From NCBI RefSeq assembly GCF_947498805.1, contig NZ_CANMLT010000010.1, forward strand, positions 1-64,000: a stretch of DNA of 64,000 nt, in the 5' to 3' direction. Below the pieces are notes generated by a model. That model saw nothing but the letters and a program-made list of their open reading frames with translations. It was not told the DNA's origin and did no database searches. Each line of letters opens with the position of its first letter. Within the stretch, counting starts at the first letter, position 1. The stretch is from an uncultured Tenacibaculum sp. Lineage in GTDB: Bacteria > Bacteroidota > Bacteroidia > Flavobacteriales > Flavobacteriaceae. This document shows positions 17,670 through 27,155 of the stretch, piece after piece. The position numbers and the translations under genes are program-made.

Positions 17670-20384
17670 ATGAAAAAACTTACATTATTACTTTTCGCAT
17701 TGGTATATAGTAGTTTTATTTTTTCACAAACTAAAATTACTGGTACTATTAAAGATGCTAATAACCAAGCATTACCAGGCGCAAATATTATTGAAAAAGG
17801 AACAACCAATGGCACCAACTCCGACTTAAACGGAGCATTTAATCTAACGGTGAATGAGAATGCTATTTTAGTAATTAGCTTTGCAGGATTTGACACTCAA
17901 GAGATTCCTGTTAATGGAAAAACAAACTTTGCTATAACGCTCCAAGAAGGTCTTGAACTTGATGAAGTAGTTATCGTTGGATCTAGAAACCCTAAAAGAA
18001 CTGCTTTAGACACGGCTGTACCAATTGATGTAATTGATGTTCAAGAATTAGCTACCATAAATGGAAAGGTAGAAGTTAACGACATTTTACAATATGCTGC
18101 ACCTTCTTTTAATGCTACAAGACAATCTGGATCAGACGGTGCAGATCATATAGTACCTGCCTCATTACGTGGTCTAGGACCAGATCAAACACTTGTTTTA
18201 ATTAATGGTAAAAGAAGACATCAATCTTCTTTAGTTAATATTTTTGGTACAAGAGGACGTGGAAATTCTGGTACCGATTTAAATGCTATACCTGCCGCAG
18301 CTATTAAAAGAATTGAAGTACTAAGAGATGGAGCTTCCGCTCAATATGGTTCTGATGCCATTGCCGGTGTTATAAATATTGTTTTAAAAGATAATACAGA
18401 CGGCGTTTCAGGTAGTATTGGATACGGAATGTATAGCACAGCTGTTGGTGACGGATGGGCTGAAGCTACTGGAGAAACTCTTTATAATGTTGAAGGTAAA
18501 AATAGACTTGATGGTAGAGATAGAAGTTTTGACGGAGGAACTACTAAATTAGATTTGAACTACGGAGTAAAATTAAATGACAACGGTGGATTTGTTAACT
18601 TCACCACAGAACTTCTATCTAGAGAACGCACCTTAAGACCAGGATTTTCATGGAGAAAAGGATATGGTAGTGCTGCCTTAGACGGATTCAACTTTATGGT
18701 TAATGCTAGTTTACCTATTTCAGATAAAACAGAAGTTTACGCCTTTGGAGGAAGAAATTATAGAGATACTGATGCCTATGCTTTTACTAGAGGTGCTGCT
18801 TACGAAGATCAAAGAACTGTTGCCAGTTTATATCCAAATGGTTTTACCCCAAGAATTACTTCTAATATTACAGATATCTCTGTATCAGCTGGAATCAAAC
18901 ATGAGCTAAATAATGGTTGGACTTTAGACTTTAATAATACCTATGGTAAAAATAACTTTCACTATTATATAAAAGATACCAACAATGCTACTTTGGTAGA
19001 TGCATCTCCTACTGACTTTAATGCTGGAGGACATAATTTATCTCAAAATACTACTAGTTTAGACTTTAATAAATACTTAGAGAATGAATTAGATGGTATT
19101 AGTTTAGCTTTTGGTTTAGAGTTTAGAACAGAAAACTTTACCATATTCGCAGGAGAAGAAGCTTCATATGCTACCTATGACATCAATGGAGAACCTGTTA
19201 ATAATAATACACCAGCTTCAGACTTAGTAATATTTAGAGATGCCAATGGTAATCCTATTTTAGATAATGGAAATGTAATCCCTAGATCGGGAGGTTCTCA
19301 GGGATTCCCAGGGTATAGTCCAGACAATGAAGTAGATCGAAGCAGAACAAATGTTAGTTTATATTTCGACTCAGAATTTAACTTTACGAAACAACTATTA
19401 TTAGGAGCTGCTGTTCGTTTTGAAAATTACAGTGATTTTGGAAGTACCTTTAACTTCAAACTAGCCTCAAGATATAAAGTTAACGATAATCTGTCTTTTA
19501 GAGGTTCTATTTCTTCTGGATTTAGAGCACCTTCTTTAGCACAATTATATTACAATCTAAAATTCACAAACATCGTAAACGGAGCATCTGTACCATCTCT
19601 TTTATCAGCTAACAATAGTACTGTAACCAAAGCGTTTGGTATTAGTCAATTAAAAGAAGAAACAGCATTTAATGCTAGTTTAGGGTTTACTTATAAAGTA
19701 GGCGGATTTACTGCAACCATTGATGCATATTCTATTACAGTAGATGATCGTATTATACTTACCGACAACTTTGATGCATCTGGATTAAATTTAGGTGTAG
19801 ATGCAGCTCAATTCTTTGCTAATGGTGTAGACACTAAGAATCAAGGGGTAGATATTGTTCTTACCTATAAAAAATCTTTTGGAGATCATAAAATAACAGC
19901 AGGTTTAACGGGTAATTTTAATGAATTAGAAATTAAAAAAATCAACAACGGAAACCTTAACAGATATACTTTCTTTAGTCCTTTTTCAGAAGCTTATTTA
20001 AAAGCTGCCGCGCCAGATCATAAATTTGGATTGAACTTAGGATATAACTATAAGAAGTTTGGTGTTAACCTTTCTCTTACGAGATTTAGTGAAGTTATAT
20101 TACAAGATTTTCAATGGGTAGATTCTCCTCCTACCAATGCTGCTGAAGCTGAAGCTTTATTTGCTACCGCTACAGATGTATATGAAGGAGCTATTACTGC
20201 TGACCTAAGTTTTAGTTATAACTTTACTGATAAGTTAACGTTTACAATGGGTGGAAACAATATATTTAATAGATATCCTACTCCTCAGTTTGATGGATGG
20301 ACAGATCAAGGTGGTTTGGCTGACTCTGTTCAAATGGGTTCTGATGGTGCTTATTTCTTTGCAAGACTAGGATTTAAATTATAA
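17670..20384 (+). CDS. TonB-dependent receptor (paralogue 3, different barrel)
   Basis: 904 aa. Its first 95 residues (signal peptide plus CarboxypepD_reg-like domain) are very close to those of the preceding receptor (shared blocks IEKGTTNGTN, ILVISFAGFDTQEIPVNGK), but the plug and especially the barrel diverge (VGSRNPKRTALDTAVPID; HIVPASLRGLGPDQTLVL; IFGTRGRGNSG). The barrel ends FFARLGFKL, a terminal residue less typical than Phe. It is separated from receptor 2 by a terminator, so it is probably its own unit. Substrate unknown; no SusD-like partner is present. It resembles iron-complex or cofactor receptors rather than SusC glycan importers. Confidence 0.9.
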   Translation: MKKLTLLLFALVYSSFIFSQTKITGTIKDANNQALPGANIIEKGTTNGTNSDLNGAFNLTVNENAILVISFAGFDTQEIPVNGKTNFAITLQEGLELDEVVIVGSRNPKRTALDTAVPIDVIDVQELATINGKVEVNDILQYAAPSFNATRQSGSDGADHIVPASLRGLGPDQTLVLINGKRRHQSSLVNIFGTRGRGNSGTDLNAIPAAAIKRIEVLRDGASAQYGSDAIAGVINIVLKDNTDGVSGSIGYGMYSTAVGDGWAEATGETLYNVEGKNRLDGRDRSFDGGTTKLDLNYGVKLNDNGGFVNFTTELLSRERTLRPGFSWRKGYGSAALDGFNFMVNASLPISDKTEVYAFGGRNYRDTDAYAFTRGAAYEDQRTVASLYPNGFTPRITSNITDISVSAGIKHELNNGWTLDFNNTYGKNNFHYYIKDTNNATLVDASPTDFNAGGHNLSQNTTSLDFNKYLENELDGISLAFGLEFRTENFTIFAGEEASYATYDINGEPVNNNTPASDLVIFRDANGNPILDNGNVIPRSGGSQGFPGYSPDNEVDRSRTNVSLYFDSEFNFTKQLLLGAAVRFENYSDFGSTFNFKLASRYKVNDNLSFRGSISSGFRAPSLAQLYYNLKFTNIVNGASVPSLLSANNSTVTKAFGISQLKEETAFNASLGFTYKVGGFTATIDAYSITVDDRIILTDNFDASGLNLGVDAAQFFANGVDTKNQGVDIVLTYKKSFGDHKITAGLTGNFNELEIKKINNGNLNRYTFFSPFSEAYLKAAAPDHKFGLNLGYNYKKFGVNLSLTRFSEVILQDFQWVDSPPTNAAEAEALFATATDVYEGAITADLSFSYNFTDKLTFTMGGNNIFNRYPTPQFDGWTDQGGLADSVQMGSDGAYFFARLGFKL

Positions 20385-20400
20385 AAAACAATCGCCAATA

Positions 20401-20431
20401 AAAAAACCGAGCAATTTGCTCGGTTTTTTTA
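20401..20431. terminator. Bidirectional terminator between receptor 3 and ferredoxin
   Basis: Near-perfect stem AAAAAACCGAGCA (20401-20413) / TGCTCGGTTTTTT (20417-20429) with A- and T-runs on the two flanks, serving both converging genes. Confidence 0.85.
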
Positions 20432-20451
20432 TTATTCAATGAATATATATA

Positions 20452-20802
20452 TTATTCGTTATGCATAAAACGTTGCTTCGCTAATAGCTCTTCATCCGTT
20501 TCTACATTATCTTCATCTGGTACACAACAGTCTACTGGACATACAGCCGCACACTGAGGTTCTTCATGGAATCCTTTACACTCTGTACATTTATCAGCTA
20601 CAATGTAGTATATCTCATCAGAAACTGGCTCTTGCTCTTCTTCTGCATTCGCGTTTGTTCCATTTGGTAATACTATATTTCCTTCTAAATCGGTACCATC
20701 TGCATACTTCCACTCATCTGCTCCTTCGTAAATAGCAGTATTTGGGCATTCTGGTTCACATGCTCCACAATTTATACACTCGTCAGTTATTATAATTGCC
20801 AT
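20452..20802 (-). CDS. Ferredoxin with two [4Fe-4S] motifs
   Basis: 116 aa. Two cluster motifs: CINCGACEPECP (10-21) and CTECKGFHEEPQCAAVCPVDC, whose spacing is stretched between the second and third Cys as in Alvin-type ferredoxins. Between them is an acidic, low-complexity insert (NANAEEEQEPVSDE). It would carry low-potential electrons in the cytoplasm; the partner is unknown. In Flavobacteriaceae it commonly sits divergent from the LuxC-like acyl-CoA reductase, as here (71 bp apart), but a functional link is not shown. Confidence 0.9.
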   Translation of the reverse strand: MAIIITDECINCGACEPECPNTAIYEGADEWKYADGTDLEGNIVLPNGTNANAEEEQEPVSDEIYYIVADKCTECKGFHEEPQCAAVCPVDCCVPDEDNVETDEELLAKQRFMHNE

Positions 20803-20824
20803 AGTATTTCTATATCGGTTTATG

Positions 20825-20832
20825 TATCTTTG
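20825..20832 (+). promoter_or_regulatory. Predicted -7 box of the acyl-CoA reductase unit
   Basis: TATCTTTG is a perfect TAnnTTTG, 41 bp upstream of the ATG at 20874. No well-placed -33 TTTG was found. Confidence 0.45.
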
Positions 20833-20873
20833 CAGCGCAAAAATAACGCCAATTTAATTTAGAACCAAAATAA

Positions 20874-21935
20874 ATGGAGGTAACACAGAGCAGAATAAAC
20901 GCTTTTGTCAAGTTAGGTGATTTCTTAAGTCAATTTTCTCAGGAGAAGATTGAAAAAAAAGATGCTATAGAGCATAATGATTTGTTTTTTGATGGATTCA
21001 AACATCAATTAAAACTAGCAGAAGAGAACAATACATGGTTTACCAAAGAAAACTTATTGTTTTCAATAGAAAATTGGTCAAAAGCTTTAACACTTTCTAA
21101 CCTTTCTTCTTGGGTAGCAAATGAATCCTTGGGAAATAATGAGGCTAAGAATGTAGCCATTATTATGGCTGGAAACATTCCACTAGTTGGTTTTCATGAC
21201 TTTACTTCTGTGTTAATTGCTGGACATTCTGTAGTTGTAAAACAATCTTCTAACGATAAACATTTACTTCCTTTTTTAGCCAAATATTTAGAGTATGTTT
21301 CTTCTGAATTGAAAGGTAAAATCGTTTTTACTGAAGGGAAACTAGAAGCTTTTGATGCTGTTATTGCTACAGGAAGTAACAACACTGCTCGTTATTTTGA
21401 ACACTACTTTAAAGATAAACCAAGCATCATTCGAAAGAATAGAAACTCTATTGCTATTTTAACAGGAAATGAAACAGAAGAAGATTTTAAGAACTTAAGT
21501 GAAGATGTGTTTCGTTATTTTGGTTTAGGTTGTCGTTCTGTTTCAAAATTATTTGTTCCTAAGAACTATGATTTTGATAATTTCTTTAGAGGTATGTATA
21601 ACCGAAAGGAAATTATTGATAATGTTAAATACGCTAATAATTATGACTATAACAAAGCGGTTTATTTAATGAGCGAATTTGACATTTTAGAAAATGGTTT
21701 CTTAATGATCAAAGAAGATAATAGTTACGCCTCTCCTATTGCATCTATTTTTTATGAATATTATGATAATGCAGATGATTTAAAAATAAAACTTTGGGAA
21801 GAAAGAGAGCAAATACAATGTGTAGTTTCTAAAGATTTTATTGAAAATGAAATTGCTTTCGGACAAACACAGCATCCAAAACTTTGGGATTATGCAGATG
21901 GGGTAAACACCTTAGAATTTTTAGCTAAAATTTAA
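20874..21935 (+). CDS. LuxC-like acyl-CoA reductase
   Basis: 353 aa. Aldehyde-dehydrogenase-like fold of the LuxC family. Visible are the nucleotide-binding region (VAIIMAGNIPLVGFHDFTSVLIAGHS, about 92-118), the ATGSNNTARYFEHYF block, and the probable catalytic Cys in YFGLGCRSVSKLFVP (near residue 222). It would reduce an acyl-CoA or activated acyl group to aldehyde with NAD(P)H. There are no luxAB, luxD or luxE genes, so bioluminescence is not implied. In this phylum it is usually a housekeeping neighbour of serC/serA. Gap to serC is 51 bp. Confidence 0.85.
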   Translation: MEVTQSRINAFVKLGDFLSQFSQEKIEKKDAIEHNDLFFDGFKHQLKLAEENNTWFTKENLLFSIENWSKALTLSNLSSWVANESLGNNEAKNVAIIMAGNIPLVGFHDFTSVLIAGHSVVVKQSSNDKHLLPFLAKYLEYVSSELKGKIVFTEGKLEAFDAVIATGSNNTARYFEHYFKDKPSIIRKNRNSIAILTGNETEEDFKNLSEDVFRYFGLGCRSVSKLFVPKNYDFDNFFRGMYNRKEIIDNVKYANNYDYNKAVYLMSEFDILENGFLMIKEDNSYASPIASIFYEYYDNADDLKIKLWEEREQIQCVVSKDFIENEIAFGQTQHPKLWDYADGVNTLEFLAKI

Positions 21936-21986
21936 GCGAATCCTCATAGGATAATTTGCATCTTTGCCTTTCAACAACTCAACAAT

Positions 21987-23051
21987 ATGAAAAAACATAA
22001 TTTTAGCGCAGGTCCTTGTATTTTACCAGAAAGCGTACTTCAAAAAGCTTCTGAAGCAGTTATTGATTTTAACAATGATAACTTATCGTTAATTGAAATT
22101 TCTCACAGAAGTCAACCTTTTGTAGATGTTATTGAAAAAGCAAGAAGCTTAGCCTTAGAGTTATTAGGATTAGAAAATAAAGGTTATAAAGCATTGTTTT
22201 TACAAGGTGGTGCTAGCATGCAGTTTTTAATGACTGCTTATAATTTATTAAACAAAAAAGCAGCCTATTTAAATACAGGTACTTGGAGTTCTAAAGCTAT
22301 CAAAGAAGCAACCTTATTTGGAGAATTGATTGAAGTTGCCTCTTCTAAAGATAAAGGCTTTAGCTATATTCCTAAAAATTATGAAGTACCAAGTGATATC
22401 GATTATTTTCACTGTACTAGTAACAATACTATCTATGGAACTCAAATGAAAAGTTTTCCAGAAACTTCAGTTCCTTTGATATGTGATATGAGTTCAGATA
22501 TTTTTTCACGCCAGTTAGACTTTTCTAAGTTTGATTTAATCTATGCTGGAGCACAAAAAAACATGGGACCAGCTGGGGCGACTTTAGTTGTGGTAAAAGA
22601 AGATATTTTAGGAAAAGTAGAACGTCAAATTCCTTCTATGTTAAACTATCAATTATATATTGAAAAAGAGAGTATGTTTAATACACCTCCTGTATTTTCG
22701 ATATATGTTTCTATGTTAACTTTAGAATGGTTAAAAGATTTAGGAGGTATTGAGTTTATAGAAAAAGTAAATGAGCAAAAATCGGCATTATTATATAATG
22801 AAATAGATCGAAATCCATTATTTAATGGAGTTGTAAATAAGGAAGATCGTAGTCATATGAATGCTACGTTTACCTTAACCAATGAAAATTTAAAAGAGAA
22901 GTTTGACACTTTATGGAAAGAAGCCAATATTAATGGTTTAAACGGACATAGAAGTGTTGGAGGCTATAGAGCCAGTATGTATAATGCATTACCTTTATAT
23001 AGCGTACAAGCTTTGGTAGATGTAATGCAAGAGTTAGAAAGAATCGCATAA
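21987..23051 (+). CDS. serC: Phosphoserine aminotransferase
   Basis: 354 aa. PLP enzyme converting 3-phosphohydroxypyruvate plus glutamate to phosphoserine in serine synthesis (and a related step for vitamin B6 in some bacteria). Landmarks: N-terminal NFSAGPCILPE, substrate loop EISHRSQPF, GGASMQF, and the PLP-lysine region YAGAQKNMGPAGATLVVV (K about 194). The C-terminal HRSVGGYRASMYNALP is typical. serA follows 53 bp downstream in the same direction. No serB is in the window. Confidence 0.95.
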   Translation: MKKHNFSAGPCILPESVLQKASEAVIDFNNDNLSLIEISHRSQPFVDVIEKARSLALELLGLENKGYKALFLQGGASMQFLMTAYNLLNKKAAYLNTGTWSSKAIKEATLFGELIEVASSKDKGFSYIPKNYEVPSDIDYFHCTSNNTIYGTQMKSFPETSVPLICDMSSDIFSRQLDFSKFDLIYAGAQKNMGPAGATLVVVKEDILGKVERQIPSMLNYQLYIEKESMFNTPPVFSIYVSMLTLEWLKDLGGIEFIEKVNEQKSALLYNEIDRNPLFNGVVNKEDRSHMNATFTLTNENLKEKFDTLWKEANINGLNGHRSVGGYRASMYNALPLYSVQALVDVMQELERIA

Positions 23052-23104
23052 ACTAGTTGTCTTTATAAAGTTAAGGGTTTATAAAGACCAATATTAGAAA
23101 CAAA

Positions 23105-24055
23105 ATGAAAGTATTAGCAAACGACGGGATTTCTAAAAAAGGAATAGAAGTTTTAGAAAAGTCAGGTTTTGAAGTAATAAACACTAAAGTTGCTCAAGAG
23201 CAATTAGAAAACTATATAAATGATCATGGCATTGATGCCGTTTTAGTTCGTAGTACAACGCAAATACGTCAAGAATTAATTGAAGCTTGTCCAAGCATTA
23301 AGTTAATTGGACGTGGTGGTGTTGGTATGGACAATATCGATGTAGAGTACGCACAAGATAATGGTGTATTTGTAATTAATACTCCAGAAGCATCAGCCAA
23401 TTCAGTTGCAGAATTAGTATTTGCTCATCTTTTCGGAATGGTACGTTTTTTACACCAAGCCAATAGAGATATGCCTTTAGAAGGTGAACTTCGTTTTAAA
23501 GCACTTAAAAAACAATATGCCTCAGGAATTGAATTACGTGGAAAAACTTTGGGTATTATAGGAATGGGAAATATCGGACATGAGGTGGCAAGAATAGCCT
23601 TAGGTGTTGGTATGAATGTGGTTGCTTCAGATATCAATGTTGAAACGACTTCTGTAACAGTTCCTTTTTTCAACGGACAATCTATTGATGTTACCATTGA
23701 TACGGTTCCTACAGAAGAAGTATTAAAAGAGGCTGACTTCATTAGTTTACATATTCCTGCTCAAGAAGATTATTTGTTAGCAGCGGATCATTTTGAAATG
23801 ATGAAAGACGGTGTTGGAATTATTAATACTGCACGAGGTGGCGTTATAGATGAAGTAGCATTGGTAAGTGCTATCGACAGCGGAAAAGTGAAATATGCTG
23901 GTTTAGACGTTTATGAAAACGAACCTACACCAGAAATTCAATTGTTAATGAATCCTGATATTTCATTAACACCGCATATTGGTGCATCTACTCTAGAAGC
24001 TCAAGAACGAATTGGTGTTGAACTTGCAAAACAAATAGTAGAATTACTTTCATAA
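23105..24055 (+). CDS. serA: D-3-phosphoglycerate dehydrogenase (short form)
   Basis: 316 aa. Oxidises 3-phosphoglycerate to 3-phosphohydroxypyruvate with NAD+. Rossmann motif GIIGMGNIGHEVAR (about 150-163); catalytic Arg in INTARGGVIDE, Glu in DVYENEPTP, His in TPHIGASTLEAQERIG. It lacks the C-terminal ACT domain of long SerA proteins, so feedback inhibition by serine through that domain is not expected. It follows serC and is followed after only 6 bp by the DUF1015 gene, which argues for tight co-expression. Confidence 0.92.
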   Translation: MKVLANDGISKKGIEVLEKSGFEVINTKVAQEQLENYINDHGIDAVLVRSTTQIRQELIEACPSIKLIGRGGVGMDNIDVEYAQDNGVFVINTPEASANSVAELVFAHLFGMVRFLHQANRDMPLEGELRFKALKKQYASGIELRGKTLGIIGMGNIGHEVARIALGVGMNVVASDINVETTSVTVPFFNGQSIDVTIDTVPTEEVLKEADFISLHIPAQEDYLLAADHFEMMKDGVGIINTARGGVIDEVALVSAIDSGKVKYAGLDVYENEPTPEIQLLMNPDISLTPHIGASTLEAQERIGVELAKQIVELLS

Positions 24056-24061
24056 TTATAT

Positions 24062-25303
24062 ATGGCTATTGTTAAACCCTTTAAAGCTGTTAGAGCTACC
24101 AGAGATAAAGTGGCATTAGTATCTTCAAAATCATATGAAATTTATGATACGGAGAACCTAAATGCTAAACTTGACTTTAATCCGTATACGTTTTTACATG
24201 TAATTAATCCTGGTTATAAATACCACAAGCAAGATGTTACTGGAGAACAACGTTTTAAACTGGTTCACAATCGCTATTTAGAATTTAAAGAGGATGGTAT
24301 CTTCACCCAAGATGAAAAACCTGCGTATTATTTGTATCAAAAAGTAACTCCTACTCATACATTTTGTGGAATTATTGCTGCTACTTCCGTAGAAGATTAT
24401 CACAATGATACCATAAAAAAGCATGAGAGTACTTTAAAAAAACGTGAGCTTCTTTTTGAAAATTATTTAAAGAATACAGGATTCAATGCAGAACCAGTAC
24501 TGCTTACCTACCCTGACAATACTTCCGTAGAAGAAATTATTCAGAAGTATAAAAAAAATAGAGCTGAGTATGAATTCTCAACCACAGATAAAGATTTTCA
24601 TTTGCTTTGGGTTATTGACGATGAACAAGATATAAAGAAGATTAATGAAGCTTTTCAAGCTATAAATACCCTTTATATTGCAGATGGACATCATCGTTCT
24701 ACTTCTTCATGTTTGTTAGCTCAAAATTTAGCTAAAGAGAATCCAGACCATACAGGTAATGAAAATTATAATTTCTTTATGAGTTATTTATTACCTGAAA
24801 GTCAGTTGAGTATATATGAGTTTAATCGATTTATTAAAGATTTAAATGGATTAACTCCAGATGAGTTTCTTATTGAATTAGATACTTATTTTAGAATAGA
24901 AAATAGAGGTCAAGAATTATACAAACCCAAAGAGAAGCATCAATTTAGCATGTACTTAAATGGAGAGTTTTATGCACTTCATTTGCGTAAATCTGCCTAT
25001 GAATTTACAAATGCTTTAAGTGATTTAGATGCACATATCTTATATACAACCGTTTTAAAACCTATTTTAGGAATTGATGATATTAGAGATGATTCTAAGA
25101 TCATTTATTCTCAAGATAAATCTGATGGATTAGAACTTAAAACTAAAGTAGATAAGGGTGACTTTAAAGTCTCTTTTGGGATGCTTCCTACTACAATCGA
25201 AGAACTAAAAGGTATTGTGGATGCTGGCTTAATAATGCCGCCAAAAACTACTTATATAGAACCTAAATTAAGAAGTGCTTTAACTATTTATGAGTTTTCA
25301 TAG
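24062..25303 (+). CDS. DUF1015 family protein, possible phosphoserine/serine-related enzyme
   Basis: 413 aa. Begins IVKPFKAVRATRDK, as DUF1015 proteins do, and has the signature TLYIADGHHRSTSSC (about 203-217). The DGHHR loop resembles the nucleotide-handling loop of ParB/sulfiredoxin-fold enzymes, among them archaeal serine kinase SerK. No function is established for DUF1015. It is 6 bp behind serA and 15 bp ahead of the YggS gene. The link with serine metabolism is inference from this context. Cytoplasmic; no transmembrane segments. Confidence 0.85.
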   Translation: MAIVKPFKAVRATRDKVALVSSKSYEIYDTENLNAKLDFNPYTFLHVINPGYKYHKQDVTGEQRFKLVHNRYLEFKEDGIFTQDEKPAYYLYQKVTPTHTFCGIIAATSVEDYHNDTIKKHESTLKKRELLFENYLKNTGFNAEPVLLTYPDNTSVEEIIQKYKKNRAEYEFSTTDKDFHLLWVIDDEQDIKKINEAFQAINTLYIADGHHRSTSSCLLAQNLAKENPDHTGNENYNFFMSYLLPESQLSIYEFNRFIKDLNGLTPDEFLIELDTYFRIENRGQELYKPKEKHQFSMYLNGEFYALHLRKSAYEFTNALSDLDAHILYTTVLKPILGIDDIRDDSKIIYSQDKSDGLELKTKVDKGDFKVSFGMLPTTIEELKGIVDAGLIMPPKTTYIEPKLRSALTIYEFS

Positions 25304-25318
25304 CACACAAAGAAATAT

Positions 25319-25987
25319 ATGATTACTGGAATTAAAGAAAATCTTCAAAAGATAAAAGAATCATTGCCTGAAAATGTAACCTTGGTTGCCGTTTCTAAAA
25401 CAAAGCCCAATGCAGATATCCAAGAGGCTTATGATGCTGGGCAGCGAGTGTTCGGAGAAAATAAAATTCAAGAAATGGTAGGCAAGTATGAAGCTTTACC
25501 AAAAGATATTGAATGGCATATGATTGGACATTTACAAAGAAATAAGGTAAAATACATGGCTCACTTTGTGAGTTTAATTCATGGTGTTGATAGCTTTAAA
25601 ACCTTGGTAGAGATAAATAAGCAAGCTAAAAAGCACGACAGAGTAATTCATTGCTTATTACAAGCGAGAATTGCGAAAGAAGACACCAAATTTGGACTTA
25701 CTTTTTCTGAAATTGAAACTATTTTAGCTTCAGAAGAATTTCAGGAACTAAAAAATATAAAAGTTGTAGGGCTTATGGGAATGGCAACTTTTACAGATGA
25801 TCAAGCTCAATTACAAGAGGAGTTTTCTTCTTTAGCTAACTTCTTTAGTTCAAATAAGGGAAAATACTCTAATCTAACTACTTTATCAATGGGAATGAGC
25901 GGTGACTATCCGCTAGCCATCGAAAATGGTAGCAATATGGTTAGAATAGGTAGTTCTATTTTTGGAGTTAGGAATTATATTGCTTAG
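25319..25987 (+). CDS. YggS/PROSC family PLP homeostasis protein
   Basis: 222 aa. Single TIM-barrel domain of the alanine-racemase N-terminal type. The PLP-binding Lys is in LVAVSKTKPN (about K29); other conserved blocks are GENKIQEM, WHMIGHLQRNK, VVGLMGMATF and LSMGMSGDYPLAIENGSNMVRIGSSIFG. The family binds PLP without known catalytic turnover and buffers free PLP and amino acid pools. A fitting neighbour for the PLP enzyme SerC, with which it is co-directional. Confidence 0.93.
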   Translation: MITGIKENLQKIKESLPENVTLVAVSKTKPNADIQEAYDAGQRVFGENKIQEMVGKYEALPKDIEWHMIGHLQRNKVKYMAHFVSLIHGVDSFKTLVEINKQAKKHDRVIHCLLQARIAKEDTKFGLTFSEIETILASEEFQELKNIKVVGLMGMATFTDDQAQLQEEFSSLANFFSSNKGKYSNLTTLSMGMSGDYPLAIENGSNMVRIGSSIFGVRNYIA

Positions 25988-26032
25988 ATTTACCCTAATC
26001 AGCTAACTTAAATAAATAAAAAAGAGAAAGAA

Positions 26033-27130
26033 TTGTACGCAATTTTAGATATTGAAACGACAGGTGGAAAATTTAATGAAGAGGGAATAACAGAAATAGC
26101 CATATATAAATTTGATGGTCATCAAGTAGTTGACCAGTTTATAGGACTAATTAACCCTGAGAAAGAAATTCAAGAATTTGTTGTAAAACTTACCGGAATA
26201 AATAACAAAATGCTTCGTAATGCTCCAAAGTTTTATGAAGTAGCTAAACGTATTGTTGAAATTACAACAGATTGTATCATTGTTGCGCATAATGCCAGTT
26301 TTGATTACAGAGTTTTAAAAAACGAATTTAGCAAACTAGGATATGAATTTAAGCGTAATACTTTATGTACAGTTACCCTTAGTAAAAAATTAATTCCTGA
26401 TGCTCCTTCACATAGTTTAGGAAAATTATGTAGACACTTAGGCATTCCTGTGGCAGATCGTCATAGAGCAAATGGTGATGCCATGGCTACTGTGAAACTT
26501 TTCAAGTTACTTTTAGAAAAAGATACTAATAAAGAGATTGTTCAAGAGTCTATTAAGTATTTTGACAAAAGAGAGGTTAAGCAAAAAATAGATAAAATCT
26601 TAGACAAACTTCCTGAAAGACAAGGACTTTTTTACGTTCATAACGAAGAAGGAAATATCATTTTTATAGGTAGAGGAACCAACTTAAAATATGAAGCCAA
26701 CAAGCTTTTCTTGAAAACTACTCGAAAGGCAGAAAAAATATTAAAAAGGTTACATGATATTACCTTTGATGAAACTGGTAACCTTTTATTTACAAGACTT
26801 AAATATTATTTAGAATTAGAAAGGTTGAAACCTAAGTATAATATTATACGAAAGCGCAAGCACAATTTAAATGGTTTTAATCATAGCGATATGATTATCG
26901 TAGATAAAGGTAGAATCCCAGAAGAAAACGCTGTTATTTTAATTGAAAACAACGAAGTTATGGGATACGCTTTCACCAATCTAGCATACCAAGAAAACAA
27001 GTTAGATGTATTAAGGTCTATGCTTACTCCTGTTGAGCATAAACAGCTTTCTAAGACTATTATTAAGAACTACTTACTAAAAAATAAGGTTTCAAAAATC
27101 ATTAGATTAGAAGTTGAAAATAATTTGTAA
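26033..27130 (+). CDS. DnaQ-like 3'-5' exonuclease fused to a GIY-YIG-like domain
   Basis: 365 aa. N-terminal DEDDh exonuclease: ExoI ILDIETTGG (4-12), ExoII HNASFDYRVL (about 86-95), ExoIII HRANGDAMAT (about 143-152). From about 195 a UvrC-type GIY-YIG-like region begins (GLFYVHNEEGNIIFIGRGTNLK), with a basic C-terminal half (LERLKPKYNIIRKRKHN). Start is TTG at 26033: no upstream ATG gives a better start, the canonical MYAILDIETTGG begins exactly there, and an AAGAGAAAG purine tract lies just upstream. Likely a DNA repair or proofreading-type nuclease; the GIY-YIG half looks degenerate. Confidence 0.88.
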   Translation: MYAILDIETTGGKFNEEGITEIAIYKFDGHQVVDQFIGLINPEKEIQEFVVKLTGINNKMLRNAPKFYEVAKRIVEITTDCIIVAHNASFDYRVLKNEFSKLGYEFKRNTLCTVTLSKKLIPDAPSHSLGKLCRHLGIPVADRHRANGDAMATVKLFKLLLEKDTNKEIVQESIKYFDKREVKQKIDKILDKLPERQGLFYVHNEEGNIIFIGRGTNLKYEANKLFLKTTRKAEKILKRLHDITFDETGNLLFTRLKYYLELERLKPKYNIIRKRKHNLNGFNHSDMIIVDKGRIPEENAVILIENNEVMGYAFTNLAYQENKLDVLRSMLTPVEHKQLSKTIIKNYLLKNKVSKIIRLEVENNL

Positions 27131-27155
27131 TATTGTTTAAATTCCTAAATTTTTC

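Noticed and set aside
20874..21935. LuxC homologue as evidence for bioluminescence
   Set aside because: No luxA, luxB, luxD or luxE nearby; LuxC-like acyl-CoA reductases are common single housekeeping genes in this phylum.
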